The position numbers and the translations under genes are program-made. The notes under the pieces are model-generated. The model was given only the letters and a program-made list of their open reading frames with translations. It ran no database searches and was not told where the DNA came from. This document shows positions 20,378-35,300 of a DNA stretch of 64,000 bases, in pieces. The first letter of the stretch is position 1. Every line of letters begins with the position of its first letter. Source of the stretch: Odiellus spinosus (Eukaryota; Arthropoda; Arachnida; Opiliones; Phalangiidae); NCBI GenBank assembly GCA_963920705.1, contig OY987239.1:7555871-7619870 (forward strand), written 5' to 3'.

Positions 20378-23300
20378 ATGGCCGCTGGAGGGAACGAATC
20401 CTTGTGGTTCAGTATCAGCCCACCACATGGCAAACAAACAGCAAATGTATCGGATGATGATAACTCTCCATTACTTAAGCTGAAGGAGTTCGAAAAGCCT
20501 CCATTAGTCTTATTTGGCCAAGTAACAATTGGAACTACAGGGGCTGCGGGATTGAAGATATTTAATCCGAACAAAGTAATAACTTAATTTCTGTTTTTAT
20601 TCTTTAATCTGAATCTTATTTACCATCAGGTGAAGCTACATCTGAGTTTGGACAAAATACCAGCGAATTTTTCAGTGAAGAACGAGTCGCTTAATGTTCA
20701 CGCGAATGGCTACGTCGATCTCGAAGTTTTTTGGAAGCCGACTGCTCTTGGTGGTTTGCGGAAGAGCGTTACAGTTAACACTGATTTGGGTCAACGATTT
20801 CAGTTTTATGTTCAAGGAGAATGCGTGCAGCCTTGCGTCTCGAAGGTGAGCTTACCTCAATTTTTAGCAAAACGGTACAATATACTAGACTTTATCAGGA
20901 CTTAAAAAATCCAACTTTTTGTATCCAGACCATTGAATTTCATTGGTTTAGTCCAGATTTTATTTGATAAAATTAACCTTTTTATTTCAAACCAAATTTT
21001 ATGCCGAGTTCTATCTCATCTGCACAGTTCAGAGGTGCAGTGTAGGAAATCAGCATATAAGAAACCGTAGGCCTACTCATTGAATTTTTGCGATAGATTC
21101 CTAGGGAAAATTCATTCTGAGAAAAATTAACCTCTAGCTTGTTAAGGAAGCTACCCTTTCTCATGATTGTGAATGAAAATGCTGAGTTGTTTCCATCACA
21201 ATTAATACATCAAGCCCGTGGTTGGCGAAAAGCTGGCTAAAACTAGTTTTGCCAGGACATGCGGCAAAAAAGTGGTTAAAACTGGCAAAATCTAATCTAG
21301 GAAAGAATGCTGCGAAATAAATTTAAGTTGCAATTGTAGATGGTTTTCAAAATAGAAGAGAAGACTGAGATTCAAAACTCTAAAGTCTGGTATTTTCCAA
21401 TTTAGTATTTGATAATAAAGAGTAGTTTCAGAGGTATATAATAACCCCCTTCGGGGAGAAGGATGAAAGGTAGGCAAAATCGACGAACAACAAGTGCCCG
21501 GCGTAAATCGCGGCCGATCGACACACCGCTTTACTCCCAAAAAATAGTTACACCATTTTGAACCTCCCAAAATTTTCCCTACGCACACTTCCGGAACTCG
21601 CGAGCTGAAGTCAACCTTCGACTCCATTTTAACAGACAGCCCGACTCCTGATACAGGAAGTTCTAAACACAAATCGAGCCGTCTTGTTTATACAAAGACC
21701 ATTTACTAGAGTTGCGACATTGAGAAGTCCAGCGCGAGCTAGTGGCCTAGATAGTCAGCAGCGGGCTCTTGTTGTTCGTGATTTTTAGCATTGGTAGTAT
21801 AGGGGCTTTCATACTTCTCCCTGAAGGGGGTTATTATATACCTCTGGTAGTTTCAATCTTCAATCAGTTTCGCAGTTCGACCAAGTTTTTATACCTAGAC
21901 CTCATTTTCAATCTGGCCTACACTAGCTATATGTATTTTTCTCCTGTAGCGTACTTTCTTTTAAGGGGCTCCTCCAGCTTGGGTTGTTCTGAGTTCTTTT
22001 AACTTTAATTATCTGAATAAAATCGACTTAAATTATTAGATTTTCTAAAATTAATTCTAATCCGCTATTATCTTACAGTTAAAGCTTAAGATTTTCACGT
22101 AACCTTAGCTGTTTATCTATTATCTGATTAAATAATATTGAAATGTGAATATTCTTAAATATCTGAAATGATGAGTTATTTAAGATTGAGCCACTCCCAC
22201 AAGGGCAAGAAACTTGGGGGAAAAGTAAAGGCCAGAAAAATTGGGTTGCTGACACAATTTCTATGCAACTTATTGGGCCAACTTTGAGAATTTCACCAAT
22301 TACATTGTTAGGGATTCTTTTCCGGTCAATCTGGATAGTGAAAAATTATCCGCGTGTTCTGGTAGCCATTTTCTTCTCCGACTTCACGATTGAGGATTAG
22401 GCTGCGGTTTGATTAGTTTATTTCGTATAGTGAATAAAAAATTTAAATAATTTTGAAGAGTCTTATAAAAGATGACCGAAATTAAGCTTCAGATTTAAAT
22501 ATAATTCGAAGAAAACTTGATGTGACAAAAGATGTAAATGTCACACCTATAATGATTCACTGTTCGTAAAAATTGGTTGAAAGAGTTATTTTTGTTAAGC
22601 GTGTGAATGGTGGGGTTGGGCCAACTAATTGCGACAATTAAGTGCGCCAACTAGTTGGAGGGAAAAATTGGCTCGTGTGAGAATGGACCTGAAGATAACC
22701 AACTATGTTGAATTAGCAATCATTGAAATATCAGATCTTGAAGATTTAAGAAAGCAAGATTTTTGTTGCATTTTAAACAGGATTAAACCAGTTTAAACAG
22801 AAGCCGATGAAACCCTCCTTTGAAGTCTATTACTCCCGGGTCTTGTCTACCCCTCTCTGTATGGGTTATTCTCAAAAGGCGCGATTCGTACGCCTCGTAA
22901 TGGTAGATATTTTTCGAGCGGGAGCTCGTCGAGCGAATATCTCTAGCAGCCTTGGAGTTCGTCCAAAAAACGTCGTCGTTTGTGGAGAGAGAGAATTTCC
23001 AATTTTCCGTAGACAGGGGGGATTAAGTAGGACCCCTTCTAACTCGTAAAATTGGGAATTTTACCCATACAGAGAGGAGCGCTATATGGAACATTAGAGT
23101 AGTAGACTTCAAAGGAGGGTTTCATCGGCTTCTGGTTTAAAGTATGTGTTTTAATCCAGAATGGCTCTTGCCCAACCCTGGATGTATACATCCTTTTAGG
23201 ACTATAAATGATGCTAGTTGAAAATTTACTCCTTTACTCGCTATATTTCTAAATTTTAGGCCAAAAAAATGTCTAGAAAACGTGCCCCTGCTCAACCTTA

Positions 23301-26300
23301 TTCAGTCAAACCAAAACCGTTGGCTGAAAGAAATAGTGCATGTCCTCAATTCTACGAGATTGACCAAGATCAACCGGAAAACATATTTGACGAGCTTGAC
23401 TTCAAAAATCCATTACCTCTCACTCCAATGCGACGTGAGACTTTCTACATCGATTCCAAACGGCAAGTCCTATCTGATCTGCCCGTCCCTTACCAAACAA
23501 ATATCGGCTCAATCAAACAAACCATAAACTTCGACGTTGGAAAAGAAATAACTGGACAAAATAGTGAAGCGAGAACTAATATTCGTAAAAATTGGTCACC
23601 GGTTGGACCCGTTACCACAGACAACCTTTTACACTTGCCATTAGCCAATAAAGATAGTTTATCTTCAAACGAAACTGTCTCGTCTAATGCCTTCACACCA
23701 TTCTCAAGAAATCCGTTCCAAGTCAACTTGAATGAAAGCAATAACTTGGAGGATAGTTTGAATGAGCCTTACATCACTGCGTATTCGGAAACTCAATCTA
23801 ATGGAACCAAGGATTGCACTCTTTTCGAGAGTTGTATTGATTTGAAGAAATCTGAAGAGACCATAGCCAAGATCAATGCCATGTATCGTTTGATACAGAA
23901 CCGTCTGCAATCAACAAATATAGTTCCAGATTCTCCCATTTTGCCTACAAGCAATAGATCTAACTCGTTCACTGTGGATAAACCGAGGAGTCATTCTGAT
24001 TCATCATTAGTTTCGTTAAAGAGTAATGAAGCTGATTATGAAACTTGCAATAGAAGAGTCAGTACCACGAAGAAAGAGTCTAGGACCAAGAATTTTGAAG
24101 ACTTAGGTGAGTACGAAATTTTTATAGACAAGTTTCTTAAAAATTCCCTTACCAAAAAAAGTAAGTCTTCAGAGGTCTTGGGGAAGTCTTTCTGGTGTCT
24201 TATGTAGTCTTAAGAGGTCTCCGGGAAGTCTTTCATGATGTCAAGAAGTCTTGGGAAAGTCTTAAAGACTTCCCCAAGACTTTTGTAGTGTTCTTGAGGA
24301 CCTCTTTAGATCAGACTAACGTTTTTTGGTAATACCCTTTTCAGACGAGGCGTAACTAGCCGGTTTAATCAGATATAACCGTGGTTTAGTCACAATTAAC
24401 CAAGGTTTATTAAACCTCGGTTAAATTAAACCACGGCTAAATTCGCCTCGTCTGAATAGGGTATAAGGGTTGCTATTATAAGCCAAACTATCATTTTTAT
24501 CTGTTATGAAAGCTTGCCTCAAGAAAAACTTTCCTAGTTAGGCTATAGACCGTAAAATAAAATCTTTCAAAATTTACAACGGCTAATAATCTTGCCGAAG
24601 ATCTTGGGTGGGATAAGAAAATGCACCAGATTAGCTGAGATTTGCCACGTGAATACGCTGCTGATCATGTAATTTTTTCACGAAACCGGTTTTTATTGAA
24701 GGACTATTGAGAGAAAACCACCTTGAATTGTCAGCACCCGCTACACCTATAAGGGTAAAAATCGGAGCTAACGTAGCAGACAATCATGGTGAATGATTTT
24801 TGAGTTTCTATCCACGTCTTCAGTTTTTTTTATTACAACATTTTTGGAGTTTGTCTTAGTGGCTGCCCAAATATGGACAAACTGAATACGCTCCCAGTTA
24901 TGGTTTTCAATGTTCTGATTGAAATGAAAACAAAGCTTTCTCATTCAATTTTAATACAACTTATAGGTTTAACGCACGACATATCCCGAATTTCGAGCTA
25001 CGCTGCGGTTGAGACTTCAAGTTCCAGCAGTGACTTGACGCATGATCAGTCAGTAACTGGTCAAAAGAGAGTGTTAAGTCAGACTTTTCACGGGAATGAA
25101 ACTCGTAGGATGAGAAGGTCTACTAGTTTGAATATTCGTAATGTCAATAGTCCGAAGAACAAATCTGTGTCTATTTCCGTTATATCCCCCAGGAAAAAAA
25201 GCGCAACAGGTTTGAGTATAAACTTAATTACTTTTAATAATCCTAAACATCTAATGTTAGTTTCGGCAAGATATTGGACCCAGCCAGGGTTGGCAAGTTT
25301 TTTCCAGGGGTGGCAAAAACTAGTTTTGGCCACCGTTTTTTTCGCCTCAAGTGACTTTTTTGATTTAAAAAAACAAAAAAACATGAAATATAGAAATAAA
25401 GCTGAAAAATGTCCAATATTGGGAATAAGTATGAAAAATATCTCAGACTCAAAAGTGGAATATTGTTCAAAACCTTGACTTCTCGTTTTTAATGTCAAGC
25501 CAAACCTATACTCGCGTGTTATTGTCACTTGACATTACTACCAAAGTCTTTGGGACTTCTTAGTGATACCTACACTCTGGTGAAATCACATGATGGACTT
25601 CTCAGTTCGTAAACTAATAGCAAGCACATATATCTTTATCATGTTTCCGTTCTTTAGCTTGTTTCTTTATTGGACTAACACCTGTTTTCAAGTGTTTTGG
25701 GAAACTTTTTTTTTTCCCCCAATATTTCTCAACTGCTCTATGAAAGGCTTCCCACCTCTAGGTTAAAAAGTCCAGGGGATAGATTCCAAGGGAAATGGGC
25801 AATGTGTCTCACTTTAGATATAAACAGAAGCCGATGAAACCCTCCTTTGAAGTCTACTACTCTAATGTTCTATATAGCGCGCCTCTCTGTATGGGTAAAA
25901 TTAACGATTTTACGAGATCGGAGGGGTCCTACTTCATACCCCCCTGTCTACGGAAGATTGAAAATCCTCTCTCTCCACAAACGACGACGTTTGGTTGACG
26001 AACTCCGAGGCTGCTAGAGATATTCGCTCGACGAACTCCCGCTCCGAAAATATCTACCGTTAGGAGGCGTACGAATCGCGCTTTTTGAAACTAACCCATA
26101 CAGAGAGGGGTAGACAAGACCCGGGAGTAATAGACTTCAAAGGAGGGTTTCATCGGCTTCTGATATAAACTATAGTAACTGTAGGTTTCTGAGAAAAAAA
26201 AAAAAAAACCTGTCTAAGAATTTCAGATAGTAACAGCTAGTACTTCACATGAAAGTCAACACGTCCTAAATACAATTTAATTTCTTTAATAGTATTCTAC

Positions 26301-29300
26301 CCTTGACTGGTAGTTTTTGCCACTTTTAGCCGGTTATTTCCTTTTATGCTGGTTAAACCACTTTTTGCCACATGTCCCGGCAAAAACTAGTTTTAGCTGG
26401 CTAATTGCCAACCCTGGACCCAGCTAAATTTGGAAAAAAAAAAATTTTGAAGCCCATAACGGTGTTTAACCTTTTAGGCATAGCCTTACCAAAATATGTT
26501 CAACATGTAGGTTGAAAGACCCGTTTAAAAGTTAAACAACAGATTGAGGAGTGAACGAGAAATTTGAGCAATGACTTGTTTTAAACATGGTCTCTTTTAA
26601 ATGGTTAACCAATTAAAATTATTGTAGATTTAACCATTATACTTTGAATTCAAACCTCAATACTTAGCTTAGGAGTAAATAAAAGTGGCACATTTAGAAT
26701 CTTATGGGATGGCTAAGTTTGGCCAGCAGGAATCTCTAGACTTTATCACTAAGTTACCAGTAGGGTGTCCAAAGTTAGTTCAAGGTTAGTTTATGGTGTC
26801 CAAAATAAGACAAACCCTAGTGAATTTTTTCCTATTTTGTCCAAACTTGGCGCAGGGTTGTCACAAATTTGGGAAAGTCGGGGAATTTCAAAATATGTCT
26901 GAAAGTTGGGGAATTTTGAAATTATCCAAAGGTCCGGGAAAAGTCAAGGAATTTGGATACTGTCCAAAAATAAAATGGAATTTAGTATTATGCCGTTACC
27001 GCAGAAATGCTTTGTTTAAAAATTTATCTAAGGGCCACTGGTCAGAATTACCTTCCAAAAATTTGAGAAAGACACGTTTTACTCATTTATACTTTATCAG
27101 TCAAACAAAATAAAGTACATTCGGGCAGAAATTCGGGATTAGGGCTGTGATCACTTACATTTCTGTGAGGGAGTTTTTGATTATTACATTGCAAAGCATT
27201 TTTTGGAATAGGTTTTTGAGATTTCAATGTTAAGTTCCCATAGAGAAGGTTTAAAGATTTTGGGATTTCAGCAAAACTGTACGGAATTTTGGGACAGGGT
27301 TTCCACAGGTCAGGGAAAACGGGGAAAAGTCAGGGAATTTTATGATTTTTCAAGAAGCCAGGAAGTTACAATCATTATCTGCAGAAAAGATTTGATGCTG
27401 ACAGTGTCAGTTGTGTAGATTAGAACAAAGATATGCATGCAAAAAGTTTGGCCAGCGCAATTGAAAAATTTGTACCGCTGAAATGGTGAGAGAAAAACCT
27501 AGAAAAGTCTGGGAATCTGAAAAACTGTGGCAACCCTGTAGGAAGTGTCCGACAGCTGTATAGGCCCAGGCTCGTATCATTATAAAAAATGATAAAGTCA
27601 CTTACTACGTGACTTTATTGCGCTGACTGTAGAATTAATGACATATTCACTATAATGAAAAAACTATCAAAAAGGCCAAACTTCGGTACATTCATATCAT
27701 TTGTTTTTAACATTGCTACTCATTTTTAACCACTGAAATGATAAATCTGTGGAAACACAGTTGTGTAGAGTTACATCAGAAATATAAAGCAAATTTTACT
27801 GGTTTCAGAATATTTAAACTTCAGGAATCAGCTCGCCTTTGAAAACGTTTTTAAATTTAGGAACGGTGTAGATTAGTTAAAATATTAAATTTTATATTTT
27901 TCCAGGGCGTGTTCAAAGGTCAAAGCCATATACATCCTTCGTAAAACCAGTGGCTCAACCTAAACTAAACTTATTCGCTAGTAGTTTAGCTAAAATTCCA
28001 CGACACCCAAATTTGTTTGCCGCTAAGAACGTCTTTTATGACGAGCAGTGGCAACAAAAAGAAGAAAAAGCTTTTGTAAGATGGTTGAATCATGTCTTCA
28101 CTCCTCCAGATGGCTTCTCAGTCAGTGAAGAAAAAGGTAAAGATTTGCGTTAAATTTGCGTTTAAAAAGTGTGAAGACGCATGATCTCGTTTTTGATAAA
28201 TCTTAATCTAATTACAGTGAAAATATCTGAAACCTGGGTTTGCAGTCTGCAAAGAAGTGCGGTTGATAAAATTAATCCCGTAAAAGTAGCGCCAGACAAA
28301 GAAACAATCTCTCTGAAAATCTATACGTCAGAAAGGAAAAAAAATATCTTGAGACGCGCTGCTGCTACTCTTTTTCATTCGGAAGAGATGCTTCATGTTT
28401 TAAGGAAGATTGAACAGCAGGTTAGCGAGAAAAGGATTTGTATAAGAGAGGATAGAAAACTTCACTCTGATCAAGGTTAGTTCAAATATATAAATCTTCT
28501 CGTATTCATTCTCTGAGAATAATGATGTACACAGCTGCATTGAGTCTGGGGAAACCTGTAAGAGACAAAATTAGAGAAATGGGTAGAAGATGGAGGAATT
28601 AAAAAAAAAATGGGTTAAGAGGATCGCGGAATTAGGAAAAAATGGGTCAAGAGGATCGCGGAATTTGAAAAAATGGGTCATGAGGATCGCGGAATTTGAA
28701 TAAATGGGTCAAGAGGATCGCGGATTTTGAAAAAATGGGTCAAGAGGATCGCGGAATTTGAAAAAATGGGTCATGAGGATCGCGGAATTTGAAAAAATAG
28801 GTCAAAATTCAGATATTTTAATTTAACTCGCTATCGATGTAAAATTGACTCAGATAAAATTATGTCCCTGGGGAAAAAGGGTAGTATTGGGGTATTCCGT
28901 TCGTGGAAGAATGATCTTGGATGGTCAGAGAAAACCTAGCTGGAAAAGTGAATTTTAAAAGCCAAATTTTGTGGCAACCCTAGATGTAGAAATGAACACA
29001 TTCTTGGTATGTAGTAATTTAGATCGTGCTAATTATATTTAATTTGAAATAGGTTTGAAAAAATGTTTTTTGGATCTGCTTCTAAATTACAACATTCTTT
29101 GGCTCCATACTGGCCTTGAGGTAATTAATATGCTTTAATTTATATTGTAGAAAGCCAAAAGATTATCGTAGGAAAAAATTCTTGCTCATTCAATATGATA
29201 GTTGTAGTTTAAAACGTTAGGATAGTTACAGACATACTTTTTTCTTTAACGTATGTGAGAGAACTTTAAGAATCAAGAAAATGTATAATCAGAAATAGAT

Positions 29301-32300
29301 GAACCGAAATTATCAACGAGCTATTCCTCTAACGCCACAGGCAAGTTCTCCGTTTCCCCTCTCTTAGACGACAGTTGTAGCCCCCTCCCCCGCGGAATTT
29401 CGCCTAGCCAAGAAACGTTGAATGCGCCACCTGGCTTGGTTTGCAGCCGTCGCTACGTGGGGCGATCAGTTTCCCAAGATCCTCCTCGGTATTTCATTGA
29501 GGCCGAGGAAGCCCATTCCCCCAGTGCTTACCCTCCCCATTCACTCCAAATAAAATGCATTTCCCAATCTAAGCTCTCGTTGATAATTTCGGTTCATCTA
29601 TTTCTGGTATAATTGTACTTCAGTTTCTGGGGTAGAATCTTAAGTTGGTTCTCAGTTAGTCTGCCTTAAATGGTTTTATTTTATCTCGCACCTCTCAAGT
29701 TTATAATAATGTTGAACTTGTTTATTTTAACGTCAACTAAATAAACCATTTGTTGCAATTCAAAGTCTGTAGTTATTATCAGGAGCCGATGAAACCCTCC
29801 TTTGAAGTCTATTACTCCCGGGTCTTGTCTACCCCTCTCTGTATGGGTTATTCTCAAAAGGCGCGATCCGTACGCCTCCTAACGGTAGATGTTTTCAGAG
29901 CGGGAGCTTGTCGAGCGAATATCTCTAGCAGCCTTGGAGTTCGTCCAAAAAACGTCTTCGTTTGTGGAGAGAGAGAATTTCCAATTTTCCGTAGACAGGG
30001 GGGGATGAAGTAGGACCCCTCCGATCTCGTAAAATTGGTAATTTTACCCATACAGAGAGGAGCGCTACATGGAACATTGGAGTAGTAGACTTCAAAGGAG
30101 GGTTTCATCGGCTTCTGTTATTATGAAACCAACCTCCAACACCAACTTCTCCCTCCCCCAAGTGTGTAACCTAGTTTAGGGATGGTCTCCCTTGATGATG
30201 TCTTAGCCTTGCGAGAAATAGGAACTTGTTGAGCTTTTCGTTATGGTTTTTCATTTTAACTAAATACTTTATCCATTACCCAGTACTTGACTAGAAATCA
30301 CCAAGTGCCAGTTTTGACTTACAACCTTGTTATATATCTTTGCAGTAATCTTTTTGTGGTTGACTTCTAGGGAAAGTTTACCATGTTTTGGGAGACAATA
30401 ATGCATTGTCATTGTATTCCCTTACGGAAAAAAGTTAGTCTGATCTGAAGAGGTCTTCAAGAACACTACAAAAGTCTTGGGGAAGTCTTTAATACTTCCC
30501 CAATACCAGAAGCCGATGAAACCCTCCTTTGAAGTCTATTACTCCCGGGTCTTGTCTACCCCTCTCTGTATGGGTTATTCTCAAAAGGCGCGATACGTAC
30601 GCCTCCTAACGGTAGATATTTTCGGAGTGGGAGCTCGTCGAGCGAATATCTCTGGCAGCCTTGGAGTTCGTCCAAAAAACGTCGTCGTTTGTGGAGAGAG
30701 AGAATTTCCAATTTTCCGTAGACAGGGGGGATGAAGTAGGACCCCTTCTAACTCGTAAAATTGGGAATTTTACCCATACAGAGAGGAGCGCTATATGGAA
30801 AATTGGAGTAGTAGACTTCAAAGGAGGGTTTCATCGGCTTCTGCCAATACTTATTGACATAATGGAAGACTTCCCCAAGACCTCTTAAGACTAACTTTTT
30901 TTGGTAAGGGTTTGTCCCCAATTAAATTTTTAACTCTATTGTTTTACTGTCCTTTTACCATAATTAATGGGACTGATAATAACCCCTTTTATCATTGGTT
31001 TTAGATTGTTTTTGGTGAATTAATTTACCTTCAAAAATCTAATGAGTTGATGGGATTGTCAAGATTTATCATTCAAAAGTTCCTTTTCAACCAAGAAATC
31101 GCGAAACAATACGCTCACAAAGTTGTACCCAATCTTTACTCCGATGGTTACGAAGAAGAATTATCGAAACATATACTAAGGAAATTTCTGTTTTTGGTCT
31201 TATTCTTGGACAAAGCCAAGCAATCTCACATAATTGAACATGATCCGTGTCTCTTCAACAAAAACGCTAAACTTAAGGTAAATTATTACTTATGGTTCTT
31301 TTAAGGAATGCTAGGCTTTCATCATGGATTAATCAACCTCACAGGGATAATTCACTCTGGTAAAATGATTGTTTGAATCGCACCCTGGTGACAAAAATGT
31401 CTACACCTGAAGTTTCTAGCTACCGATACACGGGGTGAAATATTGAAGGCGAAAAAACTCTTAAAGCAGACGCTGCTCTCGTGGATTACTTCAGGATTTG
31501 TACTGGTAAGGGTGTAAAATTGAGGGGCCGGATAAAATGTCTGGCAGCCATGTTTGAAACAAACATCTTCAACTACTAGCATAGTAAATCGTACCAGAGT
31601 GAATTATCCCTGTGAGGTTTATTAATCCATGCTTTCATACCAAGTTGTTTTTAATCAATTGGGACTAAAATATTCATGCATTTGTGCAGTAATTAACATT
31701 TTGCTGATAAAAGCTGCCAACTGGACTTGTTAAGCCTATAAATTGGTTTTTAAAAATTCCAGGTTTTTTTTTTGCAGAGTGACCACATTTCCTATATTTT
31801 AATTTTTCCTTTATTTTTAATGTTAAGATCCTGTAAGTTCTACCATTTTACATTTTATAGATTTTTGTACTTGGCGTGCGCGCTTCTAATAGAGATAGCT
31901 CAAAAACTTTAAAAAATTGGGTCACGTCTCATCCATTCATTTTGTTTAGTTTTAAAATGAGAAATAAGGGAGTTTAACACCTTGAAACCTATTTTTTTCC
32001 AATTATTTTAGTAGTAATGCTCCTGTTTCCAAAAATATAATAAATCGATGGCAAATTATTATTTTTACAATTTTTTTTGCTGTGGTCACTCTGAACTATA
32101 AAGAAATTCTTGTTGCCGATGAAATAGTCTAAAAATGATGTGTCAGTTGATGATTCATGCACCATTTCAAAGGCAACCCTTACCAAAAAAAGTTAGCCTT
32201 AAGAGGTCTTTGGGAAGTCTTTCGGGTGTCTTATGTAGTCTTAAGAGGTCTTCCATTATGTCTATTAGTCTTTGGGGAAGTCTTGAAGACTTTTGTAGAG

Positions 32301-35300
32301 TTCTTGAAGACCTCTTCTGACTTTTTTCCGTAAGGTAAACTTTCATAGCATCAACAGTTTTGCTGTATTTCAATTTGAGCTTGTAAATACTCGAATTACC
32401 ATAAATCTTTGGAGTATTTTTATTATTAAAGTGTATTTAAAAAAAACAAAAAAAAAAAATACTGGTTTTTAGAGTAGTATCCCATTAAAATTTTAGCCCA
32501 AACTGAATGTACATATTTTGACTCTATCTAGGCTAGCAAGGACATCCTGATCGCATTCTCCTGCAGTTATCTTAAAGGCGAAGGTGATATAACTCGTCAT
32601 TTGAGTCATATTGGATACGCAGTCACTTGGAAGCAAAAGGCCCTGGAAGAGTTCAACTACGCTGTCACAAATTTGAGCCAAGATCTTAAGTGCGGAACGC
32701 GTTTAGCGTAAGTAAATTTTTGTTCAGTGATTACCATATTTTTGTTTAAAATACTTGCGTCTTAAACGTCGTAAGTAATATACTTCATGGAGATGTTTAT
32801 TTTACATCTCCAAAGTTTTTTGGGATTTAAGTCTATGGAACAAAACGTTCTAAAAAATTGATTATTTGTGAAATCCGTAGGCCAAGAAAGAATTGTTAAG
32901 TAACTTAATTTAGGGCATTGAGATCAAACAAGGAAGTGTACCCCTCAGCCCTGGCCTTAAGAGTGTATTGCGTTGGAGTAGAATCTAAAAAGATAAAATT
33001 TTCAAACTGGCCCCCTCAATTCTTGAAAATAAGTCAAATAAATTAACTGGTCCCAAGGACCAGTAAACAACAATATTTGAATAATTTTAACTGTGCACCT
33101 GTGCTATTTCAGTCTGGCTCGCTTACTTTGTAGCCAAAATCTCACATTTCTTGGAAAAAAAAAACTAAGCTCCTGTCTGCCCTTACCGGAAAAAAACAAT
33201 CTGATTTCAAGAGGTTCTCAAGAACACTACAAAAGACTTCTTGGCATAATTAAAGACTTCCCCAAGACCTCTTAAGACTACATAAGACCCCAGAAAGACT
33301 TCCCCAAGACCTCTTAGGCCTTTATAAGACACCCGAAAGACTTCCCAAGACCTCTTAAGACTACATAAGACCCCTGAAAGATTTCCCCAAGACCTATTAA
33401 GACTACATCACGCCAATATTTATGATTTTACTTCCTTTTTAATTTATGAAATCTCTTTGCCCCCTTTGTTGGCAATGCTTATGTATCATGTTACTTACGA
33501 TACCAAGAATACATAAACGAAACCCAATGTCACTGTTTTCTCTTGATTTATTCTTTTCATCCTCTCTAGAGATAAATCTTTTAAATAATGACTACATAGA
33601 ACCGATTTCTAGATTCTGGGGCTTTAATTTGTTTTTGATCAACATCACTTTTTTTCGCACATATTAGACGTGTTTGCGAACTTCTGTTTCATTCATGGGC
33701 ACTGACTGACAAATTGAGAGTCCCGGCCACAACTAGAATCATTAAAGCGAGGAACGTTGAAAGCGTCTTAAAGGTACTGCGCGAATCAGGAGTTGATGTG
33801 CCGTCCAATATCAAAGCCAGTGATATTTCTGATGGACATCGTGAACATACTCTTACTCTACTGTGGAAAATAATCTACAAAACACAAGTAAGTCAACTTT
33901 AGTTAATTTTGGGGAAAATACTTATAAAAGAAAGCTTCTCGGTGACCTCTTCAAGACCTCTAAAACATCTCTTAAAGAAAATAAAGGTAATTGTGCATGT
34001 GGTTTCCCCATCTTACGAAAAACTAAAATAACAAACTAACTAAACATTCCTGAAAATACTTTTCTGCATTTTTGGAGGTCTTCATGTTTCAAACATTTTG
34101 TTTGGTTTAAATAACAGAATCGTTTAGGCTTAAATAACACTTACCTGCAAAACCCCTTCATTTAGGTTGAGCCTCTCATTTGCGGCCAGGAATTGAGGAA
34201 AGAAATAATTCACTTGCACCGAAGTAGTCGGTTCCAACAAAAAGTCAAGAGTTTCGAAGGTGGTGAAAATCCCACTGATAAAATTACTAGAGAGTGTTCC
34301 ATATACAAAACTGACGTCAGTCTTTACTGCTTGTTACGATGGTGCCAAATAATAGGACAGATGTACGGCGTACAGGTTTGTAAAAATTTAATTTCTGTGA
34401 TACTAAAGCAACCCTATAAAGTTAACGAAGGGCAACAAGGTAGGTAAGGTTTTTTAACGAAACCGTTAAAGCCTAAAATCAAGTAAAAACATGGGCAGCT
34501 CTTTTGATAGTTAAAGGTACTTGGGCACCATGGTTAAAGACCCTATCTGCTCTAGAATTTGCCCTTTTAAACTGCTTTTAGGATAGGAAACAGTGTAAAA
34601 TAACAAATTTTGGTCGTGAATGATCACGTTCTATATGTCCAAAAGGGATTTCGAAATAAAAGTAGTTTTTGTCATTTTAAAAAACAAGAAACAAGAATTC
34701 ACTGATTATGGTTAGTCGTGCGAGCTTACTGAGTTATAGACCACTTAATTTCTGTTTATTTAAATATTAATTAAAATACCGAAGCGAAAACGATATTTTC
34801 TAGCTGTTATCTGTAAAATAATTCACTTGCACTCGTAAAAGAGGTTTCCTTTATTTTACTTGAAGCCTAGTTATGTTTGAAAGTAACACGGCATTGCCAT
34901 GGTTACACTCTGGTGGAGCAGGTGCCTCGAGTGCACGAAAATCTTTAATTGACTTCAAGCTCGGTTGATAATTGAATTACTTTGAAGTTTAGATGAGATG
35001 GGTTCATAGTGATTTTTCAAACATACATTTGAAAATTAGTTTCGGATGACTTTGTATGACTTGACCAAAAAAAATTGAATTAATCTGTGGTAGATGTGAT
35101 ATAGGCCAAAAATCCTCTATCTTTTCAATCTGGCCGATGTAAAACAATTGACTAAATTACAAATATAATTACTCTCAGATTGAAAATCTATCCGTCTCCT
35201 TCTCGGACGGTCGAGCCTTTTGTTACATCATTCATCACTATCATCCTGATATTTTACCCAAGAGCGAGATTTATGACGATACGCAAATCAACTTCAGAGA

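Noticed and set aside
21292-21672. A 126-codon minus-strand frame in asp intron 2
   Set aside because: Mostly inside the family E MITE, with no resemblance to a transposase or other protein.
24107-24207. Extension of asp exon 3 to the end of its open frame
   Set aside because: A GTGAGT donor at 24107 and phase agreement with 24967 end the exon; the rest is family B sequence.
24873-24966. Start codon ahead of asp exon 4
   Set aside because: This is intron sequence; the acceptor at 24966 joins exon 3 in phase, so no new start is needed.
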